Position numbers and translations under genes: made by a program. A stretch of DNA of 64,000 nucleotides from Atherinomorus stipes (lineage: Eukaryota; Chordata; Actinopteri; Atheriniformes; Atherinidae). Position 1 is the stretch's first letter, and the number at the start of each line of letters is the position of its first letter. Positions 50,031 to 60,822 of this stretch are shown here, in pieces. The stretch is from NCBI GenBank assembly GCA_023101725.1, contig JALJCO010013652.1:601029-665028 (forward strand), written 5' to 3'. The notes under the pieces were generated by a model. The model was not told the origin of the DNA, ran no database searches, and saw nothing but the letters and a program-made list of their open reading frames with translations.

Positions 50031-50334
50031 ATTGACGTATCAATAGCATGAACAGAATGAATATGGTAATACAATCTAATAAATAATATCAGCAAGGATC
50101 AAACTGGCTGATTAGTTCCATGCTGCCCAAATAATTTTCATTGTTGGAGTTTCCAAACCTGTGGCTGTCACTCCTGAAAGCTAGTCCCCATTAAGCCAAA
50201 TATTTCACACTTACAACCCTCTGTAGAACCTGTGACCAATATTCACCTTTGTCATTGAACTGTTTTTCTAGTTCGGGTCTACTGTCCCACAGTCAGCTGC
50301 TTGATTAAAAGCAATCATGGCTTTTCTGTGGATG

Positions 50335-50462
50335 TCACCATTGTTCATTCATTTTCTGCACCACTGGTCCAGTTCAGGGTATTGGGGGTTTCTGGAGTCT
50401 ATCCCCGTTATTATCAGGCGAGAGGCAGGTACTGTACACCTGGACAGGTTGCCATCCTGTTA
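50335..50462 (-). mobile_element. Truncated SINE tail, minus orientation
   Basis: Reverse complement of the SINE 3' part: CATTCATTTTCTGCACCACT at the left, and TATTATCAGGCGAGAGGCAGG matching the complement of CTGCCTCTCGCCTGATAATA at 34700. Truncated at its 5' end. Confidence 0.75.
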
Positions 50463-50689
50463 CCATAGATGTCACTGCCTTCTGCTAAACGATAAACATG
50501 GTCACCTGCATGTTTCTAGTAGCCTAAGAGTAACCCCCACCAACAAATGCTGACTTTTTTTGTTTTTGCCAAATATTTTGTGTGAAAAAAAAATCCAGTC
50601 CCCAATGAAGAGTAACCAAGGGGCAAACTCCGCCTCAGAACAGTGAAGCTCTCTTCCGCGTTGTAAATAGTGTAATCCTCCCTTCATCC

Positions 50690-51325
50690 ACTAGGGGCTG
50701 GCTCCAAGAGCGAGCAAATCCCCATAGACTCCCATGTTAAAAACGCCAACTTCACAGCAGAAATAAACAGGTTTACAGCCTGGTTCAAAAAATCATTTTA
50801 GGTTTATTAGGTCAAGTTTACCTTCATGTCAACTGTGAGGGGGGTGAATTTTTTTTATAACTCATTCGTTTAGATGTTATTTATTCTTCAAATTACACAT
50901 AATTAAGGGCGTGTCCTTATGATTGACATGCGGCAGACCGGAAGCTCCGCCTGCCGACCGGAGGCTCCTAGTTAGCTCCTTCTTTGCTCTTAATAAGGTC
51001 TCAGTTTGCTACAGAGTCGCACAACGGCGGTGTTTAGTCAGCGAATTGCAAGTCTAAGCATGTCTTACCTTAACCATGCCGCTTAGGGGGCTTATCTTTG
51101 TTAGCTCCTCTTAGTTTCGTATTAGCTCAGTTAGCGTTTAGCCCACAGTACGTCAGCTGTCAATCATTTGCCCCGCGGCCGCGCTGTGCCCATTTCAGTA
51201 TTTTCCTGGAGTGACGACGTACGTGACACGGCAAGATGGCGACGGTAAGACACGCCCAACTGGCTTCACATTTCTCTATTCAGAAGAGACCGGAAGCTAC
51301 GTCCAGTAATTATATACAGTCTATG
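50690..51325. mobile_element. Fish MITE-like repeat, one terminus seen
   Basis: The right end TATATACAGTCTATG, preceded by GACCGGAAGCTACGTCCAG, is of a kind abundant in fish genomes. GAAGCTCCGCCTGCC near 50941 and AAATCCCCATAGACTCCC near 50716 belong to the same type of sequence. The left terminus is unclear and no duplication was found. Confidence 0.45.
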
Positions 51326-51329
51326 AGAG

Positions 51330-53330
51330 TAACGCAACCTTTCTCTGTTTGCACACTCACCGTTACTGAGTTTGCAGCTGAAATATGTTTGTGAAAAATA
51401 CAAAAACAAAAAACTTTACTATTGTTTACGTATATGTTTGCTTTGACGCAGATATATCAGCACTTTTATTTTGACAAGGTGTCGGCCCCATTTTTACCCA
51501 GTAAGTGCGTACCATGGGCCGGTATCAATTCACATCAGGCGTACTGGGCTCATTAATGTTGAGTTGGATTCTTCCATTCATAGTGCAATTTTTAAAATGG
51601 TGTTTAATTATGTTTGCAGGGATGGCGGAGTGCGTTAGGCGACAGACTTATGCCTCGTGTCAGTTGTGCCACTGCCCGAGGCAAGGATATTTTTCCACAA
51701 TCTCTTGTCATCACAATTTGGATGCCAGTACGACTGGAGAATTTGCAGTTCATACCCACAAGTAACCCAGTTTCACATGTCCACAGCATGCAATAAATAC
51801 AAATACGTCCACAGCTCACAACAGAAAAGAGTCCCATTGCTTAAGCAGCACAGCAAAACAACTAAAACGAGTTGTTTAATATACAGTACGGATTTACTTA
51901 ATCATATAATTTAAACTGAAAGGCTTATATGACACTCTAAATGAGGCCCAGCTTCTTTTGAATATGTTCATGCAAAACCTGATTTTAGGAAGGATCTGAA
52001 ATATATTCAGAAAATTCCATTTTCATCTCTACAGTTTATGAGTAAACTCACCAATAAAGTGTAATAAACAGCCTATCTGTCTCCCAGCTGCTACAGCAGC
52101 TGTTTTCATTTCTCATTATTTTCTATTTATAGACTAATTTCTGTGCAGTTATCACAATCAGAAGCACAAACCATGACTTCTGACTGTTTAGCAATCAAAC
52201 AGGTGATAAGAAAGGTGAGATTTGTTCTTTATTATCCTGAAGGGGCTATACTGTAAGTCTTCAGTAAAAATAGAAGACCGGATGATAGAGCCCACTTTCC
52301 TGCTCAAATACAAAACTCTGATCCTGCATCCTAAAAATAAAACATAAACAACATAGTATACATTTAATGTTTTGTCTGCAGAGTGATTTTCTTTTAAAGT
52401 AAATTTATTGTCAGAAACAGTAGGCATGTTTACATGAAGCCAAATCTACAGATCACAATCGGTTTGAAAGCTTCATCAGAATGAAAATGTTTTATGTATA
52501 CAGCTCTTTCCAGATGAAAAGTGCCATTCCCATTTCCCATGATGAATGATTTCAATCCAAAAGGGGAAAAAGTCTCTATGTAAATGTGGCTAGTGTCTGA
52601 ATTTGGTCTTTTCTCAGTGTTTTTGGTGTCCAAACTAATTAAGTAACCAAGTCTTGCCACTATCCCAGACTCAGCTGTCGCTTGTGCCTTGAAAAACATC
52701 TTTACATCAGATATACCTTTAGCTAAATGTGACAGGTTGTGAAGCAGTTTTTCCATTTTTACTTATTGAGCTTTAAAAGTAAAACCAGCCTCTTGCTGTT
52801 GATATTGTCCAAAGAGGAGCACAGAAACACACAAACAAGTCCAAATAATTCAGAAATTTTGTCATCTAACATGTTGCACAAGTCTAGCTTCAAACTCGGA
52901 ACTTTGAAATTGCATTTTAGGATTTTTTCAGAATTGACAAATAAAATGTATGTTTATGAAAGACGTTTTTACAATTTTTGTGAACCAAAAATTGCAACCA
53001 TCCTCCGCTTCGCGTGGGATGGTTCACGCATCCACGTCATCCATTAATTTCTTATAATGGACAACCTCGGAGGGCAATATCCCACTTATACCATGGTCAC
53101 TTACAAAAGAAATAAATGTTACGCCAATTATTAATACTGTATGTTAAAGTTGTTTTTACTGTTAAATAGTAAGTTCTGTTACCAACTAGATTTTGAGTCA
53201 GCGCATCGATTTAAAATAATCGGGCTGTTTGTTCAGAACTTCTTTTCTAGGTGTCCTATATCACTTTTTAACGGACACTCTGCAGCCAATCAGAATCGAG
53301 TATTCACCCAGATCATAGTATAGTCCTCTA
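51330..53330. other. No gene recognised
   Basis: I found no splice-supported exon or transposon terminus in these 2 kb. Open frames here are below 110 codons and show no motifs. Confidence 0.5.
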
Positions 53331-53692
53331 GCCGCTTTCAGACTTGCACTGCAGAACATAAAAGGTGAAGTCCATCTGCTCTTTAACTTGACTTGTCTCT
53401 TCAAACGTATCTTTCCCTCACGGACTTATTGTGTCGTTCAGATATCAGGGAATGTTCATGATTAGTCAGCATAGCCACACTCTCCCTTCATCCCTGTCCG
53501 GAACATTCTCTTGTACGTTCAGCCAAAACGACGTGCCTCAGCATTTCAGCTCTTATGACATGGAGGCCAGCTGGTACACATCCGCTACTGTACATCTCCA
53601 CGGTAAAAGACTGTAACATATGTCTGAATCCAAGAGGTATAAAGGACAAAGTCCACACTATTACCACTTTCCTGAGCAAGTCTGAAAGGGGC
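53331..53692. mobile_element. MITE with GCCCCTTTCAGACTTGC-type ends
   Basis: The left end GCCGCTTTCAGACTTGC pairs with the right end GCAAGTCTGAAAGGGGC. The interior resembles the reverse complement of the MITE at 57078-57450, including the CACTCTCCCTTCA / GAAGGGAGAG and CGGAACATTCTC-type segments. No coding region. Confidence 0.7.
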
Positions 53693-53715
53693 TTTTGAAA
53701 CCATGGAAAAAAGGA

Positions 53716-54113
53716 TGAAGAAAAGGAATTTACTGACAGCAAGAAAGAGGAACTGGTTGGAGAAGTGGAGGCAAAACAAAAAATACTGTTTGGAACCCTC
53801 AATTCAGGTGTAACAAACAAAAAAAAATCTTAAGCTTGGGAAGAAGTCACAGTTGCAGTCAATTCTGTTGGGTCAGAGAAAAGAGCCATTTCTGAGGTAA
53901 AAAAAGAAATGGTTTGACATCAAAACCAATGCTAAAAAACGTGTCAGACAAGAGTCATCTGCAACTGGAGGAGGACAAGCAGGAACGAGTCTTTTACCCA
54001 TGGATGCCTGTACTGTATTGTTGGTATCATCGGGGATACAGATTGTTCCTGATGGAAACACAGGCGCTCTCACGGCTGTACCATCAACCAGTTGCACTGC
54101 AGGTAAAACAAAG
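53716..54113 (+). pseudogene. Harbinger Myb/SANT-like protein, broken
   Basis: The plus strand encodes a Myb/SANT-like domain of the kind carried by Harbinger transposons: KKEELVGEVEAKQKILFG, then AWEEVTVAVNSVGSEKRAI, then WFDIKTNAKKRVRQ and a SSATGGG linker. It needs a frame change near 53900 (after EVKK) and there is a stop codon after LNSGVTNKKKS. Such proteins help the transposase reach the nucleus and bind the termini. It converges with the transposase on the minus strand, as usual for Harbinger elements. Confidence 0.75.
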
Positions 54114-54525
54114 GCTGGACTCGGGTGTTAAGTTAAATGCTTAAATTCTTGAAGATTATAATCATGATGATAATGAGGTGATTTTTCAATCACACAGAAA
54201 CATAAGCTGGGCCGTTTGCAATCAAGAGCCAGAGGCGGTGGATGAGCTGAGGGATTTGGTGGCCCAGAGCAGCTGGGACCATCCTGACCCCATTCAGTGC
54301 ATCCTGGAGGGGCGATGGTGTTGACTGAGGCTATGCTGCACAACTAAGAGGAAACCAAATCAATAAATGACAAAGGATCAACTGACAAAAATAGCAAACA
54401 CATAACAGCAAATCAACGAGTCGCTTCACAAATTGCTTTGTCTGCAGCACATATGGTAAATAAAGTTTAAAATGATGAATGATGAGATGTGCCATCTTTC
54501 ATAACTGGCTAACAGGCAGACTTGC

Positions 54526-55635
54526 CTAAAATCTCTGCATGAGCCTTTCTCTTATTTGAATGGCAGCAGCATTAGGGGGTGGGAAGGGCTCTATGTCGGG
54601 CATCGGGTCATCTGCTGTGGGGGGTTCCAGAGGGACACCTTGTGTGACGGCCAGGTTGTGAAGCACGCACCAAGCCATGATGATGTGGCAGACTTTTTCA
54701 GGCTTATACTGCAGTGCTCCCCTTGCGTTGGACAGGCACAGCCACTGGGCTTTTAGCGGGCATACTGTGTGGTCAATCACGCTTCTTGAATGCTCCTGGG
54801 CCCGGTTGTAAAGCTGCTCCTGTGGGGTCCTCGGGTTGGCTACAGGGGTCATTAGCCACGGCTTCAGTGGATATCCCCGATCACCTACAGAAAAAAATAT
54901 GTAAGTCACACAAATCCCAGAAAAATCATTCCGAAATGTGAAACTCCCCAATCAGGCAGCCATCCTCAACCACTCTTGCTTGGAGGCACACACTCACAAA
55001 ACTGTACTGTAGAACAAATGAGTTATGCACAGTAATGTTTAACAGACTTATGTGCATCTCAGATTAGCTATGTATTGACTGTATGAAATCCTTACCTGTT
55101 CATTCCTTACCTGTAGTTGAATTCATTGTGTGATGGTGCTAGTATTGCGATATGGGTGCGATCTACAGTATGGTTCCAATGGGCTCTATGCATGACTCCA
55201 CTACTTCCTGAACTTAAGGAAGCTCCTTTGTTTCCTGTCTTTCATTACTGGACCAACTGATTAATCCAGGTGTGTCTGGCCAGTTACTGAGATCAGACAC
55301 ACCTGGGTTAATCAGTTTGTCCAGAAATGAAAGACAGGAAACAAAGGAGCAACCTTAACTTCAGGAAGTAGTGGAGCTGTGCATAGAGCCCATTATGTTT
55401 GGAAATCCAGCAATGGGATAAAATACTTGTTTGATTTGGGCTGCTTGATGAGGTCTGTATGGGAACTGGATGTAAGTTGGGGCTAGAGAGATTGCATTTA
55501 ACACTGAAAGCATGAATCTGCTTAGTGTTGGCTGCGAAATGCCACATATATCTCCAATCTCTTGCTGAAATGTGGCCAAAAATCCCAGGGTAGACAGGAC
55601 CTAGATGTGCACTGGAATGGCTTTGGTGCATTTCA
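54526..55635 (-). pseudogene. Harbinger (HARBI1-like) transposase, inactivated
   Basis: The minus strand carries exon pieces 55635-55111 (interrupted by the foldback at 55179-55394) and 54884-54526, joined by an intron with GTAAGG and CTGTAG sites. Visible parts are ISQPTLSRFMLSVLNAI, then GFPNIMG at the insertion, then DRTHIAILAPSHNEFNYR on the other side, GDRGYPLKPWL with the second Asp, and RSVIDHTVCPLKAQWLCL. In the last motif the catalytic Glu usual in this family appears to be Asp. Together with the insertion this marks a dead copy. Normal length of the family is about 350-430 residues, and part of the N-terminus is also altered. Confidence 0.85.
55179..55394. mobile_element. Foldback element inside the Harbinger transposase
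   Basis: A near-perfect inverted repeat with arms of about 100 bp: AATGGGCTCTATGCA, CTCCACTACTTCCTG and AAGCTCCTTTGTTTCCTGTC on the left, and the complement on the right, with a spacer near 55285. It splits the transposase reading frame between the GFPN and RTHIA motifs. Confidence 0.85.
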
Positions 55636-55923
55636 TCTCTGGGATGCAGTATCTGCTAAGAAGCCATTCTGTGCTCTGGCTAAATAGATCAGCACGCTCC
55701 TTTTGAAAATGCGCTCCCTAGCACACAGTTCTCCAAATCTTCTATTATTGCCAAACAGGCCATGGCACTTGCATTTCCAGAATTATTTCACGTTTTCCTG
55801 TCACAGCTGTCTTATATAAGCTGTTACACCAATTAATCTAATTGTCTACTAATTTCTTTACTGAAATATTCAGTTGATTTGGGGAAACGTGTGAGGTTTG
55901 ATTTTGCTGAACACTGTCTCTTA

Positions 55924-56532
55924 GGGCGCATTCAGAAAGCAAAGTCCGCGAGTCTCGGTCCGTTTGTGGACTTGGTTCGTTTGGGGGTGGGGGGAAGTCT
56001 TGTGGACCGAGATCGCATTCACGTTGTACTCTTGTCAAACGAGCCAAGCGGGCCAAGAATGAGAATCTCAGGTGGCGCTGCTTTCGGATTCACCGTAGGC
56101 GAGGACAAGACGCACGTACAAGAAGGTTCTCACAACTTCTGTTCCCTCCACTAAGCGACATTATTTTTGTATGAGGAGCTGGATATGCTTTCATCAGATC
56201 AAATATCGATTAAAGCTTTTACTTCCTCGTAACTCCACGTCTGACCACGAGCCATCTTTATAAGTACTGCAGTCCCTCACGTGTGTTTGTTGTTGTTGTA
56301 GCATTTACCCACGTTGTCCAACGTTTGACCCACAATGCCAATGCAATCTGTAGTCCACTTCCTGTCTTTGGTTAACTTGAATCGGATCGAGACCTGCGTT
56401 TGCAGGCGGACCGAGTCCGCTTGTTTGTTCCGGATCAGAGTCCGATTGCGCATTCACAACTCCCCTAAACGAAGCGGACTTTCTGAGCAAACGGACTCTG
56501 ATTCGAATCAAAAAAGCTTTGTGAATGCGCCC
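55924..56532. mobile_element. Harbinger-type MITE with TTA target-site duplications
   Basis: The terminal inverted repeats GGGCGCATTCA...TGAATGCGCCC are flanked by TTA at 55921-55923 and 56533-56535. A TWA duplication and GGG termini fit PIF/Harbinger. The interior has symmetrical GGACCGAG/CTCGGTCC and GTCCGCTTCGTTT-like motifs. No coding region. The Harbinger coding remnants just upstream (53.7-55.6 kb) are a possible relative. Confidence 0.85.
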
Positions 56533-56884
56533 TTAGTGCGCTCTATTTGCAGTGTAACTGTTCTACCACTAGGTTTTACGCCTACGCATGGTAAGAACTT
56601 TGCTTAAATTTACACACTTTTCTACGCACAAGTAGATAAATCCCATACTTGGCGTGGAAATATTCATACACACACATTAAGCACACCCTGGACTATAGAA
56701 AACTCATGTTGTTTAACAGTTTTGTTTCTTTAAATCTTTGAAATTGTAATGAATCGAGCTGTATTCACTAATTGCATAGTTGTTTACTTGTTTGTTTTCA
56801 TATAGTTGAGTTATGGTCCAACGTCATGCTGTTTCATTTAGAAATAGTACCAGGATTCTTTCACACATTTAAATGCATCCCAAG
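56533..56884. other. No gene recognised
   Basis: Around 56575-56690 lie ACGCCTACGCATGG and ATCCCATACTTGGCGTGG-like motifs that resemble ends of another fish DNA element, without a clear partner. Confidence 0.4.
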
Positions 56885-57635
56885 TAGGGCTGGACGATAA
56901 TTCAATATCGATCCATGGAGGTTCTTTCAATTGAAAAAAAAGAGGGTCAATAAAAGTTCAATATAGAAGCACAGTTTTCCGCTGCAGCCTATCGGGCAGC
57001 ATGATACTACAGTCACTCCTTCCGCCAAACCAATCACAAACGCAGACCCAGGCAAAGGCTGAATTGGAATTCACTGTTATGCCCCTTTCAGACTTGCACT
57101 GGAAGGTGGTAATATTGCGGACTCTGTCCTTTATAACGCCTGTATTCAGACATGCGTACCGTTTCTTTTACCTCGGAGATGTAGCCAACATGTAGCTACT
57201 GGCTAGTCTACATGTCACAAGAGCAGAAATGTTGCCTCACATCTTTTTGGCTGAACGCACAGGAAAGTGTTCCGGACAGAGTTGAAGGGAGAGCGGGGCT
57301 GTGCTGACTTTTTCGCAACATTTCCTGATGTGTGAAAGCGCGCGGGACGCGATAAGTCCGCAAGGAAGTGGCATGTTTGAAAAGACGAGTCCATTTAAAG
57401 AGCGGATGGACTTTACCGCTCATGTTCCACAATGCAAGTCTGAAAACGGCTTCACTGTGATCTTTATTATAAGCAGCTCATTCAGCAAAAGCTTAGATGG
57501 TCAGGGCTGCACCAAAAATAGCTTTTAATTTGATAATGGCCTTTTTTTTTTTTTTTTTTTTTTGATAAATATCTATATTGATCAATACAGATTTTTTTTA
57601 ATCGATAATCTTTTTTTCTATATCGTCCAGCCATA
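56885..57635. mobile_element. hAT-type element with 8-bp target-site duplication, carrying a nested MITE
   Basis: Termini TAGGGCTGGACGATA and TATCGTCCAGCCATA, with ATCGAT-rich subterminal regions. The direct repeat ATCCCAAG lies at 56877-56884 and 57636-57643. The interior is interrupted by a different MITE at 57078-57450. No transposase. Confidence 0.88.
57078..57450. mobile_element. MITE nested within the hAT element
   Basis: Ends GCCCCTTTCAGACTTGCA and GCAAGTCTGAAAACGGC match those of the element at 53331-53692. Flanked by TTCACTGT at 57070-57077 and 57451-57458, an 8-bp duplication within hAT sequence, so it jumped in after the host element. Confidence 0.82.
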
Positions 57636-57643
57636 ATCCCAAG

Positions 57644-59740
57644 TTAGAATGTGAACATGTGACACTAATATATTTTTAGTCTTGTATTTCCAGATTATTT
57701 GATAATTAAAGATCTTCACTTCTTCTAAGTTATTCATTTACATATATTAATATATGAAAACGTTCCCAGTCTAATGAGACTTTATGATTTTCTGTGCCCT
57801 GTCTCTGATCATATGTTTCTGCATGGCTGTATCTGTGCTGTGATACAGTGAGAGCTATCATTCCTTTGTCAGAGTTAATCTCAAATTCTGTTCTTTAGAT
57901 TGGATCTTCTGATCTGTGTGTTTGTAAATTAAGCTCTCCATCTGCCTTTTCCCCTGGAAAGACCTCCATGCAAGAAATAAATCATATAAAATGCAATTAT
58001 CATGTTAAAATCTCTATATTTTGCATAGTTCTCTCCAAATCAAATAGATATACATGTTGCATAGCCAAACAATAAAAGATTTGTGTATAGAAAGTTAAGA
58101 TCTATCTTTTATCAGAAGAAAAACAGCCAAATACAGGCTGAAAATTGAACAATTTGTACTAAAATAACCATCTCTTTGCTAACTTCTCATCCATATGAAG
58201 AGCTTTTTCTTTGCGTATTAGCCAGTGTTGTGTTTTTGTTTTTTTCTTCTGACAACGCCTCCAGAATATAAATATTGCAGTGGAAAATCACTATAATACT
58301 TCAGGTTTTTTTCTCAGCAGCTAAAGCATTCGACTGTGCTGTGAAGCACTGGGTCCTGACAGACAAGCGGCTCCACCCACGTCTGTGTCAAGCTGGGGTA
58401 ATTCATGAATTTCAGCAGGAAAATGAGCGCCCGTCTTGCCATGAGTGTGTGATCATTCATTCGTTCATTCACACAGGACTGAGAGAAAAGCAGCTTAAAT
58501 GTATTGATTGGTCACAGAGCTGTGAGAGGCACAGATTGGAATCAAACCTTCAGCTGCATTTGGGAATTGAGTGTGATTGAGATAAAAGTGACAGCCTCAG
58601 CTGTTTAATTTCTCTGTTTTATGTGTTTTGATGCACTACATCTATTGTTTTTAATGCACTGAAGATCGTTTCGAGGAATTACTTCACAAATTAATTAGCG
58701 TCTCTATCTCAGGATTTGCATTTTGTCCCAGGCTTTAGTGGTTATTCTCTGATGGTCTAATTATTTGTTGCTGTTCTAAGATGTGGCCTCATCGCACCAG
58801 GTGGCATGAAGTTAATCCAATTGGTGAAAAAAAAGCACACACAAAGAATAGCTGGAATCGTATACCTCCTCCGACCGCAATTGAGGAGCAGAATATGTTT
58901 TTAAAATGCAAACCATTTTCATACACTGAAGTCCACAAAATTCAAGATTGAGAGAAGCAAAAGCATGTGGATCAACAAGTTTAGCAGGTTTCATTTAAAG
59001 AACCGGAGTGTGATCCTCACAGCATGTCAGTAAAGGTGAATCATGGCACAGATGTTCCCTCACTTTAAAAAAATGTGAGATTTGTAAGCAGCACAAACAC
59101 CAGGATTTCTGCTGATGCGTCTTCACCTGTTGCACCTCATCTGTAAACCCATCTCTATTCCCACTTTGCCAATAACCTCATTTCCCCTCATCTTTTCTTG
59201 CTCTCCTATCTTCTCCAGCCTCGTGTGGTCATACAGTCAATGAATAAAGACTTAGAGGAGTGATGAAAGGATTAGTTTTAAATTTGGTTTATCTTTTTCT
59301 CTTCAAGGCTGAGGACCACATGTTCCTCTAAAATCGACAAGAGTGTTGGTGCTTAAGTATCCACAGTTCAGCGCAGCTTTTCAGATGTTTAAATGTGATA
59401 TACATGTACTGTCTTCTATGAGTGCTATTAATAAGGATGAGCCAAAATGACAGCAGCAGTTGAGTAGCACAGATAACAAGATGAACTTCATTTAGATTTT
59501 TTATTGAAGCGGGATGTTTTCATGGTGTGCAATAACTGTCCTTTAAAGGTCACACTGTGGAACCTTTTCAATGCTAAATGAAGTCTGCAAAATTAGCCAA
59601 TGGATATGTAAGAAAATGATCCCTGGGTCTTTCAGATAAACCCTGTTGAGTCAATGAGCCTCCATCTCCACTCTACATCAGGTGGAGGCAGTGTAATGGT
59701 TGGGCGGCTGCTCATCACTGGAAAAAGACAAGCCTTTTCT
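57644..59740. other. No gene recognised
   Basis: About 2.1 kb of AT-rich anonymous DNA. I found no exon with splice support or transposon terminus. Confidence 0.5.
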
Positions 59741-59794
59741 TTTTGACTTTTTCTTTTAGTAAGACAAATTGTTTTAGCTGTTCTTACCTTGACA

Positions 59795-59823
59795 GTTTCG
59801 GCTGTCACTTCAGCCTTCATCAG
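59795..59823 (-). ncRNA. Hammerhead-ribozyme-like core, left arm
   Basis: On the minus strand the left arm reads CTGATGA, then a GGCTG/CAGCC stem with an AAGTGA loop, then GAAAC: the conserved core layout of hammerhead ribozymes. Such ribozymes have been described in Penelope-like element terminal repeats. One extra A lies between CTGATGA and the stem. Only the core is called; the outer stems were not folded. Confidence 0.6.
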
Positions 59824-60756
59824 AAGTTGTCGGACTTCCTGGTGTGACGTGTCTTATGTGGACAGCTGACCGGGATTTCTGACACCAAAACCTACACATA
59901 CCGGCCAGTATCTTCATGGACATCAGAACATCCCACTGCACGCAAACTCTCTCAGTATCATAACAGATCAGAAAATAAGACAGGAGGAAGAGGAACATAT
60001 AAAACAAGCACTCATTCACTGCCAGTATGCCACATGGGCAACAAACAAAGGAAAACAGCAAACCATAAACAATTAAAAAAGACAACAAAAAAAAAAAAAA
60101 ACCAACAAAACTGGGACACCAAAAACAGGGAAATAGTCATGCTACCATATATCTGAGGAATTACAGAACCCATACAACGGATCATGAAAAAGCACCAAAT
60201 AAAAACAGCCATAAAACTGCAAAAGTTAAGATACCATCTTGTTCATCCCAAAGACGCAATAATGAAATCCCACGCAAATCGTGCAATAAAACATGTAGGA
60301 GAGACTGGACGGACATTCATCACATGGAAATCAGAACACCAGAAAGAATGTGAGAAAGAAACAAGGTTCACAAGGACAAAAAACAAACAGACAGCGGAGC
60401 AAGAAAATTAGAAATCAGCCATATCAGATCATTGCAGAAGGAACAATCACATCATGGACTGGGACAGCAGCAAAGTAATCACCACTGAAACCAATAAATT
60501 CAAAAGATGGATCAAGGAGGCACTCGAGATACGACGGTGAGGGACACCATGAACAGGGACAAGGGGGCATACTTGCTCCCACACACCTGGGTTTCATCCT
60601 CAGTCACCAGCGGGGGGCCGGAGGACAGACGAGACTGGGCGTGAGCACTTCATTTTAAGTTGACGTGCCCGGTCAGCTGTTCTCATGACATGTCATATCA
60701 GAATTCCCGGTCAGCTGTCTACATAAGACACGTCACACCAGGAAGTCCGACAACTT

Positions 60757-60785
60757 CTGATGAAGGCTGAAGTGACAGCCGAAAC
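60757..60785 (+). ncRNA. Hammerhead-ribozyme-like core, right arm
   Basis: CTGATGA at 60757-60763, stem 65-69 (GGCTG) pairing with 76-80 (CAGCC), then GAAA at 60781-60784. It is identical to the left-arm core but on the opposite strand. Cleavage is untested and the outer helices are not established. Confidence 0.6.
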
Positions 60786-60822
60786 TGTCAAGGTAAGAAA
60801 ACAATTTGTCTTACGAAAAGTC

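Larger units (their letters stand above)
59753..60820 (+). mobile_element. Penelope-like retroelement with inverted terminal arms
   Basis: Two arms of about 120 bp (59753-59880 and 60699-60820) are inverted copies. Between them the plus strand encodes the end of a Penelope-like reverse transcriptase and its GIY-YIG endonuclease region: YLRNYRT near 60145-60180, HLVHPKDAIMKSHANRAIKH, VGETGRTF, EHQKECEKETR, and after a stop KSAISDHCRRNNHIMDWD and KFKRWIKEALEIRR (up to about 60540). The VGETGRTF phrase with downstream EHQ is the part of GIY-YIG found in these elements. The copy is truncated upstream (no RT core) and has stop codons. A diverged partial copy of the arm lies at 60661-60700. Confidence 0.85.
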
